Positions 16,642-25,538 of a stretch of 64,000 nt of DNA are shown piece after piece. The notes beneath the pieces are model-generated. The model searched no databases, was not told where the DNA came from, and saw nothing but the letters and a program-made list of their open reading frames with translations. Where the stretch lies: contig JAZNBS010000005.1 of the NCBI GenBank assembly GCA_045587185.1, forward strand, positions 1 through 64,000, written 5' to 3'. Within the stretch, counting starts at the first letter, position 1; each line of letters begins with the position of its first letter. Source of the stretch: UMGS172 sp045587185. Lineage in GTDB: Bacteria > Bacillota > Clostridia > Oscillospirales > Acutalibacteraceae. Position numbers and translations under genes: made by a program.

Positions 16642-18117
16642 ATGAAATACTTATTGGGAATTGATTTCGGCGGCGGTGCTTCCAAAGCAACCCTTATTGA
16701 TACTGAGGGTACCATTGTTGCTGAACATTCGGTTGAATATCCTACACTTCATCCAAATTCAGGTTGGTGTGAGCAGAGACCTGACGATTGGTATAAGGCT
16801 CTTTGCGAGGATACAAAGGAACTGCTTAAAAAAAGTTGTGCAGATGCCGGTGATATTTTGGCGATTGCCATTGACTCGGCTACGCATACCGCTGTTTTGT
16901 GTGATAATGATGCCAAACCTTTGCGTAACGCTATCCATTGGACCGACACGAGAAGTGTAAAACAGTCTAATGATTTAAAGGCATCCCACGAGGCTTATAT
17001 TGAGCAAAAAACCTTTGCAAAACCCGGTACTATTTGGACTTTGCCTCAAATTGTGTGGGTCAGGGAAAACGAACCCGAGGTGTTTGATAAAATCGGTAAG
17101 ATTTTTTTTGAGAAAGACTATCTTCGTTATATGCTGACCGATGTATATTGCACTGATTTTATTGAGGCGCAGGGAAGTATGCTCTTTGATAACGAGGCAA
17201 TGTGTTGGGATGATAAACTTTGTGAATTGGCGGGTATTGATAAGTCAATTATGCCGCCTATAGTTAAACCCACCGATGTTATCGGTAATGTTACCCGTAA
17301 GGCGGCGGTTGAAACCGGTCTTAAAGAGGGTACACCTGTTATTTGCGGTACTACCGATACTGTAATGGAGGTTTTTGCTTCCGGTGCGGTTGAGAAAGGG
17401 CAAATGACCGTAAAATTGGCCACTGCGGGCCGAATCTGTGTCATTACCGATAAAGCATACCCCCATCCTTATCTTATAAATTACGCTCATATTGTTGACG
17501 GTCTGTGGTACCCCGGCACTGCAACCAAAGCCGCCGCATCTTCATACCGTTGGTACCGTGATACCTTTGGTGGTGATTATAAAGAACTTGACCAAGGTGC
17601 AGCAGAGTGCTCAATGGGCGCTGACGGATTGATGTTCCATCCGTACATTAACGGGGAGTTGACGCCTTATGCCGACCCAATGCTTTGCGGAAGTTTTGTC
17701 GGTATACGCGCTGAGCATACCAAAGCTCATTTTACACGTGCCGTTTTGGAGGGCGTTTCTCTGTCGTTGCTTGATAATATGCTGGCTCTTAATGAACTAG
17801 GCATACCGCACGAAACTTCAGCAACGCTTATCGGCGGTGGCGCAAAGGGAACATTGTGGAGACAGATTACTGCTGATATGCTTGGAATTACATTGAAGAT
17901 TACCGAAAGTTCTGATTCATCTTTGGGTTCTGCAATGCTTGCGGGTATTGCTGTCGGTGTATTTGGGGATGCAGTTGAGGCAGTTAAGAAGTGTATTAAG
18001 GTAAAGACCGTAGTTGAGCCCAACCCCGAAAACACTGCTAAATATGCCGAGATATTTAAGACGTATAAGGCTGTTCACGATGCACTTGCACCGATTTACA
18101 GGGAAAGAAAAAAATGA
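16642..18117 (+). CDS. FGGY-family carbohydrate kinase
   Basis: 491-residue kinase of the FGGY family (xylulokinase, gluconokinase, glycerol kinase fold). N-terminal phosphate loop LLGIDFGGGASKATLIDTEG; HWTDTRS with the catalytic-domain Asp; the FGGY signature region near EGVSLSLLDNMLALNELGI and LIGGGAKGTLWRQITADMLG. The N-terminus and size are closest to XylB-like members. It would phosphorylate the ketose produced by the preceding isomerase-like protein. The cluster therefore holds two kinases of different families, suggesting two entry points or a two-kinase route. Its stop overlaps the EtfBA start by 4 bases. Confidence 0.9.
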   Translation: MKYLLGIDFGGGASKATLIDTEGTIVAEHSVEYPTLHPNSGWCEQRPDDWYKALCEDTKELLKKSCADAGDILAIAIDSATHTAVLCDNDAKPLRNAIHWTDTRSVKQSNDLKASHEAYIEQKTFAKPGTIWTLPQIVWVRENEPEVFDKIGKIFFEKDYLRYMLTDVYCTDFIEAQGSMLFDNEAMCWDDKLCELAGIDKSIMPPIVKPTDVIGNVTRKAAVETGLKEGTPVICGTTDTVMEVFASGAVEKGQMTVKLATAGRICVITDKAYPHPYLINYAHIVDGLWYPGTATKAAASSYRWYRDTFGGDYKELDQGAAECSMGADGLMFHPYINGELTPYADPMLCGSFVGIRAEHTKAHFTRAVLEGVSLSLLDNMLALNELGIPHETSATLIGGGAKGTLWRQITADMLGITLKITESSDSSLGSAMLAGIAVGVFGDAVEAVKKCIKVKTVVEPNPENTAKYAEIFKTYKAVHDALAPIYRERKK

Positions 18118-19493
18118 AGATAGTAGTTTGTGTAAAGCAGGTTGCGTCGGGTGAACTGAATCCCTTTGACGCTTGTGCTCTTGAATGTGCGCTCAATATA
18201 CCTGATGCTGATATAACTTTGCTCAGTATGGGACGAAGAGCCGTTAAAGGCATGCTTGAACAGTTAACGCGTTTGGGAAATGTCAACGGTGTTTTATTGT
18301 CTGACCTTGCATTTGCGGGTGCCGATACCTTGGCAACAGGTTACGCTTTGAGTCTTGCTTGTAAGAAACTCAACCCCGACCTTATTATATGCGGACGTCA
18401 GACTGTAGACGGTGATACCGCACAGACGGGTTCTGTGCTTGCCACAATGATGGGCAATCCTGTTATCACCAATGTTATGAGTATCGACCGCTTGGATGAT
18501 ATGCAAATTGCGTGTAAGACACGTTTGGGTGACGAAATTGCAGATTTACCTGCACTTATCACGGTAGAGCGTATTAACGACCTTAGGAGACCGAGTATAC
18601 GTTCTAAAACTAAAAATGTAGTTGTATGGACGGCGGATGATTTAGGCGCAGACAAGGAAAAATGCGGTTTGAAAGGCTCTCCAACCAAGGTTGTTAAGAG
18701 TTTTGAAAATGAAAGCGGTAAGCGTAAGTGTAAGTTTATTGCACCCGCAGAACTTGAATGTGCCGTGAAATACGGTCTTTCAAAGGAACCTGATGCAATA
18801 AAGATTGAGACTTCTTGTGAGAAACTTAAAAACGTTTGGATAGTGACCGAAGCACCTCGCGCTATGGCTGAAACTGTTTCAGATGATATTAAGGTCATCC
18901 AAAAAGATACTGCTGAGAATATTGCTAAGTTAATATCGGAAGGCAAACCGGATGTTGTTCTTTGGCCGAGTGATATCTGGTCAAGAAGAACTGCACCGCA
19001 GGTGTCTGCATTGTTGAACACCGGTCTTTGTGCCGATTGTACCGCTTTGGAGACCGATGGCAAGGAACTTTTTATGTATCGCCCTGCGTTCAGTGGGAAT
19101 GTTATCGCCAAGATACGTTGCGTAACCAAACCTCAGATGGCAACCGTCAGAACGACTTTGAACGATGTTAGTGAGATAATGCTTGCGGCGGGCAAAGGTG
19201 TTCGCGACTGCTATGACAAGATTGTGGCATTGGCAGAAAAATATAACGCTGAATTAGCGGCTTCACGCGGTCTTGTTGATGTTGGCTTTGCACCTTATGA
19301 ACAACAGGTTGGTCTTACGGGTAAAACTGTCAGCCCCAAGGTTTATATTGCGGCAGGTATCTCAGGTGCGGTGCATCATATTGTCGGAATGCAGCAGGCA
19401 GGTACTGTTATTGCCATAAATCCTGATAAGGATGCACCCATTTTTGAGTATGCCGATTTTGGAATTGTTTCAAATATTGAAGATATTATTTAA
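18114..19493 (+). CDS. Single-chain electron transfer flavoprotein (EtfB-EtfA fusion)
   Basis: 459 residues combining both Etf subunits in one chain. About 1-240 is EtfB-like (KIVVCVKQV, NPFDACALECAL, VDGDTAQTGSVLA, PALITVERI); about 241-459 is EtfA-like, ending in the FAD-binding motif VGLTGKTVSPKVYIAAGISG and HHIVGM, then AINPDKDAPIFEYADFGIV. Separate etfB and etfA genes are the rule. The open frame is continuous, so the fusion is real rather than two genes. It should take electrons from the GlcD-like/Fe-S pair at the operon start and pass them on, possibly by bifurcation with NAD and ferredoxin as in LctBCD; that mechanism is inferred. Both halves look somewhat short for their families. 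ATGA overlap with the FGGY kinase. Confidence 0.88.
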   Translation: MKIVVCVKQVASGELNPFDACALECALNIPDADITLLSMGRRAVKGMLEQLTRLGNVNGVLLSDLAFAGADTLATGYALSLACKKLNPDLIICGRQTVDGDTAQTGSVLATMMGNPVITNVMSIDRLDDMQIACKTRLGDEIADLPALITVERINDLRRPSIRSKTKNVVVWTADDLGADKEKCGLKGSPTKVVKSFENESGKRKCKFIAPAELECAVKYGLSKEPDAIKIETSCEKLKNVWIVTEAPRAMAETVSDDIKVIQKDTAENIAKLISEGKPDVVLWPSDIWSRRTAPQVSALLNTGLCADCTALETDGKELFMYRPAFSGNVIAKIRCVTKPQMATVRTTLNDVSEIMLAAGKGVRDCYDKIVALAEKYNAELAASRGLVDVGFAPYEQQVGLTGKTVSPKVYIAAGISGAVHHIVGMQQAGTVIAINPDKDAPIFEYADFGIVSNIEDII

Positions 19494-19496
19494 TAT

Positions 19497-19528
19497 AAAA
19501 TCCCATTCAGAAAATGAGTGGGATTTTT
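19497..19528 (+). terminator. Terminator of the catabolic cluster
   Basis: Stem AAAATCCCATTCA / TGAGTGGGATTTT (one wobble) followed by further T residues, immediately after the EtfBA stop codon. Confidence 0.8.
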
Positions 19529-19571
19529 CTTGTGTTTTGGCTTGAATAAAGCATTTTTCAACAAATAATGG

Positions 19572-19600
19572 TTGACTTTTTGTGCTCTGTTTGGTAAAAT
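19572..19600 (+). promoter_or_regulatory. Promoter of the yicC-to-thiN housekeeping block
   Basis: TTGACT (19572-19577), 17 bases, TAAAAT (19595-19600), 49 bases before the yicC start. The genes after it are closely spaced to about 32.2 kb. Confidence 0.65.
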
Positions 19601-19648
19601 AAATTGATAAAAAGGTGCGTATACACTTTTGAATTGGAGTGACTTTAA

Positions 19649-20527
19649 ATGGTCAGAAGTATGACAGGTTACGGCAGGGGAGAAGCGTCAAACGAACAAC
19701 TTTCGGTAACGGTTGAATTAAAGTCGGTCAACCACCGTTTTTTTGAGGCTTCGGTAAGAGCCCCGCGTCAGTTTGCTTTTTTGGAAGACAAGTTAAAATC
19801 TTATGTTCAGTCACGTGTTGCACGCGGTAAGATAGATATTATGGTGTCTTGTGATTTCGGTTCCGCTACGGCTGACAAGATTGAGTTAAACGAGGCGTAT
19901 GCCGCTGAGTATATCAACGCTTTAAGAAGCCTTTCTGAAAAGTTTGGAATTACCGATGATATTTCGGTTTCAAACGTTGCAAGAAATCAGGATGTTTTCT
20001 CAGTTACCAAACAGAGCCTTGATGAGGATGCTGTGTGGGAACTTGTTCTGTCTGCCGCCTCAACAGCAGTTGATAACTTCATTAATGAGCGTGAAACCGA
20101 AGGTAAACGAATGGCAGAGGATGTTATTGCAAGGACAAAGACCATTCTCGGTTATGTTGCAGTGGTTGAAGAACGTTCACCTAAAACAGTGCAGGAGTAC
20201 CGTGAGCGTATTGAGAAAAAGATGAAAGATTTACTCTCTGACACAACTGTTGATGAACAACGTCTTATCACCGAGACGGCAATTTTTGCTGACCGTGTTG
20301 CTGTTAACGAGGAGACGGTAAGACTCCGCAGTCATATTGCACACTTCAGTGAAATGTGTGAAGCGGGTGGAGTTATCGGCAAAAAGCTTGATTTTACTGT
20401 TCAGGAAATGAACCGTGAGACCAACACAATCGGCTCAAAATGTCAGGATATTGAAATTTCGCATATTGTCGTTGAAATCAAGTCTGAAATTGAGAAGATT
20501 CGCGAGCAGATACAGAACATTGAGTAA
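19649..20527 (+). CDS. yicC: YicC/YloC-family endoribonuclease
   Basis: 292 residues, the normal length. N-terminal MVRSMTGYGRGEA and LKSVNHRFFEASVRAPR and C-terminal HIAHFSEMCEAGGVIGKKLD and FTVQEMNRETNTIGSKC are signatures of the family, which has been shown to cleave RNA in other bacteria. Cytosolic. It opens the conserved Firmicutes block that in Bacillus subtilis runs yloC-remA-gmk-rpoZ. Its start follows TTGGAG. Confidence 0.92.
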   Translation: MVRSMTGYGRGEASNEQLSVTVELKSVNHRFFEASVRAPRQFAFLEDKLKSYVQSRVARGKIDIMVSCDFGSATADKIELNEAYAAEYINALRSLSEKFGITDDISVSNVARNQDVFSVTKQSLDEDAVWELVLSAASTAVDNFINERETEGKRMAEDVIARTKTILGYVAVVEERSPKTVQEYRERIEKKMKDLLSDTTVDEQRLITETAIFADRVAVNEETVRLRSHIAHFSEMCEAGGVIGKKLDFTVQEMNRETNTIGSKCQDIEISHIVVEIKSEIEKIREQIQNIE

Positions 20528-20552
20528 TGCTCACAAAACATAAGGTGATTTT

Positions 20553-20825
20553 ATGAAACTTGTAAATATTGGTTTCGGTAATATGATTTCAGCAGAACGT
20601 CTGGTTGCCATTGTCAGCCCTGATTCAGCACCGATTAAGCGTATAGTTCAGGATGCCAAGGAAAAGGGTACACTGATAGATGCAACCCACGGACGCAGAA
20701 CGAGAGCCGTCATAATTACCGACAGTGATCTGATAATTCTTACTTACCTGCAGTCAGAAACGGTTGCGGCAAGACTTGAGGATGCCGATGCTGGTACTAC
20801 GGATGAGGAGATACAAGATGAATAA
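20553..20825 (+). CDS. remA: RemA-family regulator (DUF370)
   Basis: 90 residues. The sequence MKLVNIGFGNMISAERLVAI, the PIKRIVQDAKEKGTLIDATHGRRTRAVIITDSD core with the conserved HGRRTR patch, and the position before gmk identify RemA/YlzA. In Bacillus subtilis RemA is a multimeric DNA-binding activator of extracellular matrix genes; in this organism its targets are unknown. Overlaps gmk by 8 bases. Confidence 0.93.
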   Translation: MKLVNIGFGNMISAERLVAIVSPDSAPIKRIVQDAKEKGTLIDATHGRRTRAVIITDSDLIILTYLQSETVAARLEDADAGTTDEEIQDE

Positions 20826-21414
20826 AGGAAGTTTGATTATTATATCGGGACCCTCTGGCTCGGGTAAAGATACCGTCTTAAAGGAACTATTCAAAAAAAT
20901 GCCCGAAATTGAGTTTTCGATATCAAGCGTTTCAAGAGCAATGCGTGAGGGTGAAGTCCAAGGTGAAAAGTACAACTTCATTTCACGCGAAGCATTTGAA
21001 AAAATGATTGCAGACGATGCCCTTTTAGAGTACAACGTTTATTGTGAAAATTACTACGGGACACCCAAGGCACCCGTTGAAAAATGCATTAAATCGGGCG
21101 GAGAAATCATTCTTGAGGTTGATGTTAACGGTGCTGCTAATGTGCGTAAAAACTGTCGTGACAATTTCAGTGTCTTTATCGCACCGCCATCGTTTGAGGT
21201 GTTACGTAACCGCCTTATAAACCGCGGAACCGAAACTGCGGAGGTTATTGAAAAGCGTCTTGTACAGGCTAAGAGAGAACTTGAACGTGCAAATGAGTAT
21301 GATTATATCGTTGTAAACGATGACCTTGAGTTGGCGGTTGAGAAACTGAAAAATATTATCCTTGCAGAGCGTCACAAAATTGACCGCAACAGTGATATAA
21401 TTGAAAAGTTATAA
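20818..21414 (+). CDS. gmk: Guanylate kinase
   Basis: 198 residues, phosphorylating GMP to GDP with ATP. Walker A SGPSGSGKDTVLKEL near the N-terminus, GMP-binding region SVSRAMREGEVQGEKYNF and the lid segment LINRGTETAEVIEKRL. ATG 20818 was chosen over an upstream in-frame ATG because GAGGAG lies 7 bases before it and the protein then starts, as usual, a few residues before the P-loop. The start lies inside the end of remA. Confidence 0.95.
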   Translation: MNKGSLIIISGPSGSGKDTVLKELFKKMPEIEFSISSVSRAMREGEVQGEKYNFISREAFEKMIADDALLEYNVYCENYYGTPKAPVEKCIKSGGEIILEVDVNGAANVRKNCRDNFSVFIAPPSFEVLRNRLINRGTETAEVIEKRLVQAKRELERANEYDYIVVNDDLELAVEKLKNIILAERHKIDRNSDIIEKL

Positions 21415-21460
21415 ATTATTTTTAAATATACAGCCGATAATCGGCAGAATGGAGAAAATT

Positions 21461-21655
21461 ATGCTTAACCCATCAATCGGAGTACTTATTCAGAATAACG
21501 AGAGCCGTTACAAACTCGTCCTTGATGTTGCAAAAAAGGCTCGCGAGATTGCAAAGGATGCTCAGGACAACGGTCAAATCATTATTGAAAAACCTGTAAC
21601 TCTGGCTATGGACCAGATGGCTGCACAGGTTACTAAAACACCCGAAGCAGAATAA
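21461..21655 (+). CDS. rpoZ: RNA polymerase omega subunit
   Basis: 64 residues. MLNPSIGVLIQNNESRYKLV and VAKKAREIAKDA match the omega subunit, which helps assemble RNA polymerase, and the gene sits directly after gmk as in Bacillus. ATG 21461 follows GGAG by 6 bases; the upstream extension of the frame has no ribosome binding site and is not conserved-looking. The coaBC gene that usually follows in Firmicutes is absent. Confidence 0.9.
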   Translation: MLNPSIGVLIQNNESRYKLVLDVAKKAREIAKDAQDNGQIIIEKPVTLAMDQMAAQVTKTPEAE

Positions 21656-21681
21656 TTATACTTAAAATTTATTTGTAAAGG

Positions 21682-24150
21682 ATGTGGCTTGCCGTGGAGA
21701 GACCGAGTGTTGTCAGCGTTGCTGTGGACCAGTCGGTTTATCAGACCGACAGGCCATATAGTTATTTATTACCGTCTCATCTTTCTGATAAAGCCAAGGT
21801 TGGTTGCCGTGTGCTTGTGCCATTCGGTAACGGAAATGTGCGAAAGACAGGTGTTATTTTAGGTTTTGATGAAGCTGATGACACACGAAAATTAAAGTCT
21901 GTGGCAGCATTGCTGGATAATGAACCTATATTATCGGAAGATATGATGAAACTCGCATCCTTTATACGTGAGCATACATTCTGTACTTGGTACAATGCCG
22001 TTCGTATTCTGTTGCCGCCCGGCATCAACTATAAAGTAAAACAGGAATTCATTTTGAGCGAAAATGCCAAAATTATTCTTGATACGCTTGACGGTGATTT
22101 AAAAACCCTTGCCGAATATATGTTGAACCTCAAAAAAGCCGTTACTAAAGAAACGGCTTACCGTGCATTAGGTTTTTCAGAGGAATCAGACTTGATGGAG
22201 AGATTGGTTTCCAAAGGTTTTGCTGTAAGGGTTGGTACGGCTGTCAGAAATATTGGTGATGCTTCGCTGAAAATGGTCCGACTGACCGAAGCGGCCAATG
22301 ACCTTTCAAATGTTAAATTGACACCGAAACAGAGACAACTGATGTCTGTTTTGAGCGACCTTGAGTGTTGTTCGGTTAAAGAACTTTGTTATTTTACGGG
22401 GCTTACACAGGTTGTTGTTACGGGTCTTTGCAAAAAGGGTATTGCTGAAATTTTTGATCAGGAATATTACCGTAATCCTTATAAAAACGCTGAAAAATCG
22501 ACCGAACCTCAAAAAGAACTGACACAGCAACAAACAGTTGCTTTCAATCAGTTAATGGCCGATTTTCAAAAACCTGAGGGTGTAACATCGTTGCTTTATG
22601 GTGTGACGGGTTCAGGTAAGACGCAGGTATTTTTAAAGGTGTGTGATGAGGTCATAAAAATGGGCAGAGGCGTTATAGTTATGGTGCCCGAAATTGCCCT
22701 CACACCGCAGACTTTGGGTATTTTTCACCGACGATTCGGTGATAAGGTTGCAGTGTTCCACAGCGCAATGTCGCAAGGACAGCGTCTTGATGAATGGAAA
22801 CGTGTCAAAAGAGGCGAGGCTTTGGTTGCTGTTGGGACCCGTTCCGCAGTTTTTGCACCTGTTCAAAACCTTGGTCTTATTATTATGGACGAGGAACAGG
22901 AGCATACCTATAAGTCTGAAATGAGTCCTTATTTTCACGCTCGGGATATAGCGCGTTACCGTGTTGCTCAAAGCAAAGGTTTGTTGATACTGTCGTCGGC
23001 AACGCCTTCAATAGAATCATACAGTATGGCGCTGGCTGGAAAGTACAGTTTTTGCAAACTGCCAAGCCGATTTGGTACTGCAAAGTTGCCCGAGGTTGAG
23101 GTTGTTGATATGCGTCAAGAGACAGCACAAGGCAATAGCGGTATTATCAGCAATTTATTGTTTGACCGTATAAACGAGGCTCTTAAATCCAAACATCAGA
23201 CCATTCTTCTGCTTAACCGCAGAGGATACAATACCTACATTTCGTGTACCCAATGCGGTCATGTTATCAACTGTGAAAATTGCAGTATATCTATGACTTA
23301 CCATTCGGCTAATAACCGTCTGATGTGTCATTATTGCGGAAAATCGTTGCCGTATGCCGATAAGTGTCCACAATGCGGTGCGCAACGTATGAAGTATACG
23401 GGTTTGGGAACTCAAAAGGCCGAAGCCGAACTTGAGGCGCTTTTCCCAGATGCCAGAATCCTCCGTATGGATGCCGACAGTACAATGACAAGGGATGATT
23501 ATGAGAAGAATCTGAAGGCTTTTGCAGACGGTGAGTTTGACATAATGCTCGGCACACAGATGGTAGCAAAAGGTCTTGATTTCCCGAAAGTTACCGTTGT
23601 GGGCGTGCTTAATGCCGATATTGCGATGCATTCGAGTGATTTCAGAAGTTATGAGAGAACATTCTCGTTACTGACACAGGTTGTCGGCCGTTCGGGACGC
23701 GGTACGGATAAAGGAACTGCGGTAATCCAGACGGTTGAACCCGATTCAAAGATAATTGAACTTGCGGCAAAGCAGGATTACGAATCATTTTATTCTTCGG
23801 AAATAATGACCCGAAAACTGATGATTTATCCGCCGTATTGCGATATTGCAACCGTATCGTTTACAGGGACTGAACGGAAATATACCGAAGATGCGGCAAA
23901 AAATTATTTTGAATTGCTTAAATTTACCGTATCAAACGGTTTTTCGGATGTCAAACTTATAGTTTTGGGACCGACTGCCGCCGCAGTACCCAAGATTAAC
24001 AACAATTACCGTTATAAACTTATCATTAAATACAAAAATTCACAAAATTTCAGAGAATTGATGAGTAAGGTTACTGCTGACTATAACTCAACGGCATATT
24101 CTAAAAAAGTCACTGCATCTTTAAACGTCAATCCTGACAGTATAATTTAA
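21682..24150 (+). CDS. priA: Primosomal protein N' (PriA helicase)
   Basis: 822-residue replication-restart helicase. Order: N-terminal 3'-end-binding domain (to about 105), winged-helix part, then helicase lobes with Walker A LLYGVTGSGKTQVFL, DEEQEHTYK as Walker B, and LLNRRGYNTY. Eight zinc-binding cysteines are visible in CTQCGHVINCENC and CHYCGKSLPYADKCPQCG. ATG 21682 overlaps its own AAAGGA; GTG 21694, four codons later, has better spacing and gives MERPSVVSVAVDQ, so the true start may be there. It restarts stalled replication forks. Confidence 0.95.
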   Translation: MWLAVERPSVVSVAVDQSVYQTDRPYSYLLPSHLSDKAKVGCRVLVPFGNGNVRKTGVILGFDEADDTRKLKSVAALLDNEPILSEDMMKLASFIREHTFCTWYNAVRILLPPGINYKVKQEFILSENAKIILDTLDGDLKTLAEYMLNLKKAVTKETAYRALGFSEESDLMERLVSKGFAVRVGTAVRNIGDASLKMVRLTEAANDLSNVKLTPKQRQLMSVLSDLECCSVKELCYFTGLTQVVVTGLCKKGIAEIFDQEYYRNPYKNAEKSTEPQKELTQQQTVAFNQLMADFQKPEGVTSLLYGVTGSGKTQVFLKVCDEVIKMGRGVIVMVPEIALTPQTLGIFHRRFGDKVAVFHSAMSQGQRLDEWKRVKRGEALVAVGTRSAVFAPVQNLGLIIMDEEQEHTYKSEMSPYFHARDIARYRVAQSKGLLILSSATPSIESYSMALAGKYSFCKLPSRFGTAKLPEVEVVDMRQETAQGNSGIISNLLFDRINEALKSKHQTILLLNRRGYNTYISCTQCGHVINCENCSISMTYHSANNRLMCHYCGKSLPYADKCPQCGAQRMKYTGLGTQKAEAELEALFPDARILRMDADSTMTRDDYEKNLKAFADGEFDIMLGTQMVAKGLDFPKVTVVGVLNADIAMHSSDFRSYERTFSLLTQVVGRSGRGTDKGTAVIQTVEPDSKIIELAAKQDYESFYSSEIMTRKLMIYPPYCDIATVSFTGTERKYTEDAAKNYFELLKFTVSNGFSDVKLIVLGPTAAAVPKINNNYRYKLIIKYKNSQNFRELMSKVTADYNSTAYSKKVTASLNVNPDSII

Positions 24151-24165
24151 TTCAGGAGAACTTTT

Positions 24166-24618
24166 ATGGCAATCAGAAATATTGTAACCGAAGGCGATTC
24201 GGTGCTTCGTAAGACCTGCAGAAGTGTTTTGAACTTTGATGAAAGACTTCACCAACTGCTTGACGATATGATAGAGACTATGTATAAGGCAGAGGGTGTA
24301 GGCCTTGCCGCTCCTCAGGTCGGTATTTTGCGCCGAATTTGTGTTGTTGATGTCGGTGACGGTGTTATAGAACTTATAAATCCCGTAATTGAGTCACAAG
24401 AAGGTGAGCAGGAGGGCCCTGAAGGGTGTCTTTCTTTGCCCGGTAAAACTGGAATGGTAAGAAGACCGATGAAGGTCACCGTTCGTGCTCAGGACCGAAA
24501 CGGTAACACCTTTACTGTTTCGGGAGAGGAACTTAAAGCGAGGGCATTCTGTCACGAAATTGACCATCTTAACGGTATACTTTATGTTGATAAGGTTATC
24601 AGAAAGGATTGCCTATGA
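24166..24618 (+). CDS. def: Peptide deformylase
   Basis: 150-residue iron-type metallohydrolase that removes the formyl group from new proteins. All three motifs are present: GVGLAAPQVG, EGCLSLPG with the metal-binding cysteine, and CHEIDHLNG with two metal histidines and the catalytic glutamate. Start ATG follows AGGAGA. Its stop overlaps fmt by 4 bases (ATGA), the usual def-fmt coupling. Confidence 0.97.
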   Translation: MAIRNIVTEGDSVLRKTCRSVLNFDERLHQLLDDMIETMYKAEGVGLAAPQVGILRRICVVDVGDGVIELINPVIESQEGEQEGPEGCLSLPGKTGMVRRPMKVTVRAQDRNGNTFTVSGEELKARAFCHEIDHLNGILYVDKVIRKDCL

Positions 24619-25538
24619 AGATAGTTTTTATGGGGACGCCTGATTTTGCCGTCAACGCTCTTGAGGCTGTTCTTAATGCCGGGCACGAGGTTGTGGGCGT
24701 TTTTACTCAACCCGATAAACCTCAGGGCAGAAAAATGGTTATGACTCCGCCGCCTGTAAAGGTCTTTGCACAAAATCGTGGACTTCGGGTGTATCAGCCC
24801 AAGTCCGTGAGAACCGATGAGGCTTTTGAACTGCTCGAAAGTCTTGAACCCCAGTTAATTGCCGTTGTGGCTTACGGTAAAATAATTCCGGAAAATATAC
24901 TGAATCTGCCGAAATACGGCTGTGTTAATGTTCACGCATCTCTTTTACCAAGACACAGAGGTGCTTCCCCAATACAGACCGCCATCCTTTTGGGAGATAA
25001 AGAAACAGGCGTTACAACACAGCAAATGGATATAGGTGTCGATACGGGTGACATTCTTCTTTGCGATAAGTGCGATATTTTGCCCAACGATAATTTTGAA
25101 ACTCTGCACGATAAGTTGGCCGTAATGGGAGCAAAACTTCTTGTTGATACCGTTCAAGGTTTACAGAGTGGTACAATAGTACCTTACAAACAACCCGAAG
25201 ATGGAGTGACGCATGCTTCTATAATTACCAAGGAAATGGGTCTGATTGACTTTAATAAAACAGCCAATGAGATAGATTGTCTTATCCGTGCTTTCACCCC
25301 TTGGCCGTCGGCCTATTTCTTTATGAATGGCAAGCGTGTCAAGATTATCTCGGCATCATTGGGAGATAAAACATCTAAACCGTCAGGTACTGTTATTGAT
25401 GTCAAAAACGGACTTGCGGTTGCTTGCGGTGATGGAAGTTCGCTGGTTTTTAACGAACTCCAGCCCGAGGGTAAGGGCAGAATGACCGCAAAGGCATTAC
25501 TCAACGGCTATCCGATTGAGGTGGGGGATGTACTGTGA
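24615..25538 (+). CDS. fmt: Methionyl-tRNA formyltransferase
   Basis: 307 residues. Formylates initiator Met-tRNA using 10-formyl-tetrahydrofolate. KIVFMGTPDFAV at the start, the catalytic-loop signature VNVHASLLPRHRGASPIQ, and the C-terminal tRNA-binding OB-like domain (from about 205). ATG 24615 is 7 bases after AGAAAGG and overlaps the def stop; a TTG two codons upstream is less likely. Confidence 0.97.
   Translation: MKIVFMGTPDFAVNALEAVLNAGHEVVGVFTQPDKPQGRKMVMTPPPVKVFAQNRGLRVYQPKSVRTDEAFELLESLEPQLIAVVAYGKIIPENILNLPKYGCVNVHASLLPRHRGASPIQTAILLGDKETGVTTQQMDIGVDTGDILLCDKCDILPNDNFETLHDKLAVMGAKLLVDTVQGLQSGTIVPYKQPEDGVTHASIITKEMGLIDFNKTANEIDCLIRAFTPWPSAYFFMNGKRVKIISASLGDKTSKPSGTVIDVKNGLAVACGDGSSLVFNELQPEGKGRMTAKALLNGYPIEVGDVL

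Noticed and set aside
18398..19129. 243-codon minus-strand frame opposite the EtfBA gene
   Set aside because: Antisense shadow in a GC-skewed coding region; no start signals.
21433..21445. GCCGATAATCGGC palindrome before rpoZ as a regulatory hairpin
   Set aside because: Only a 5-bp stem; too small to support a claim.
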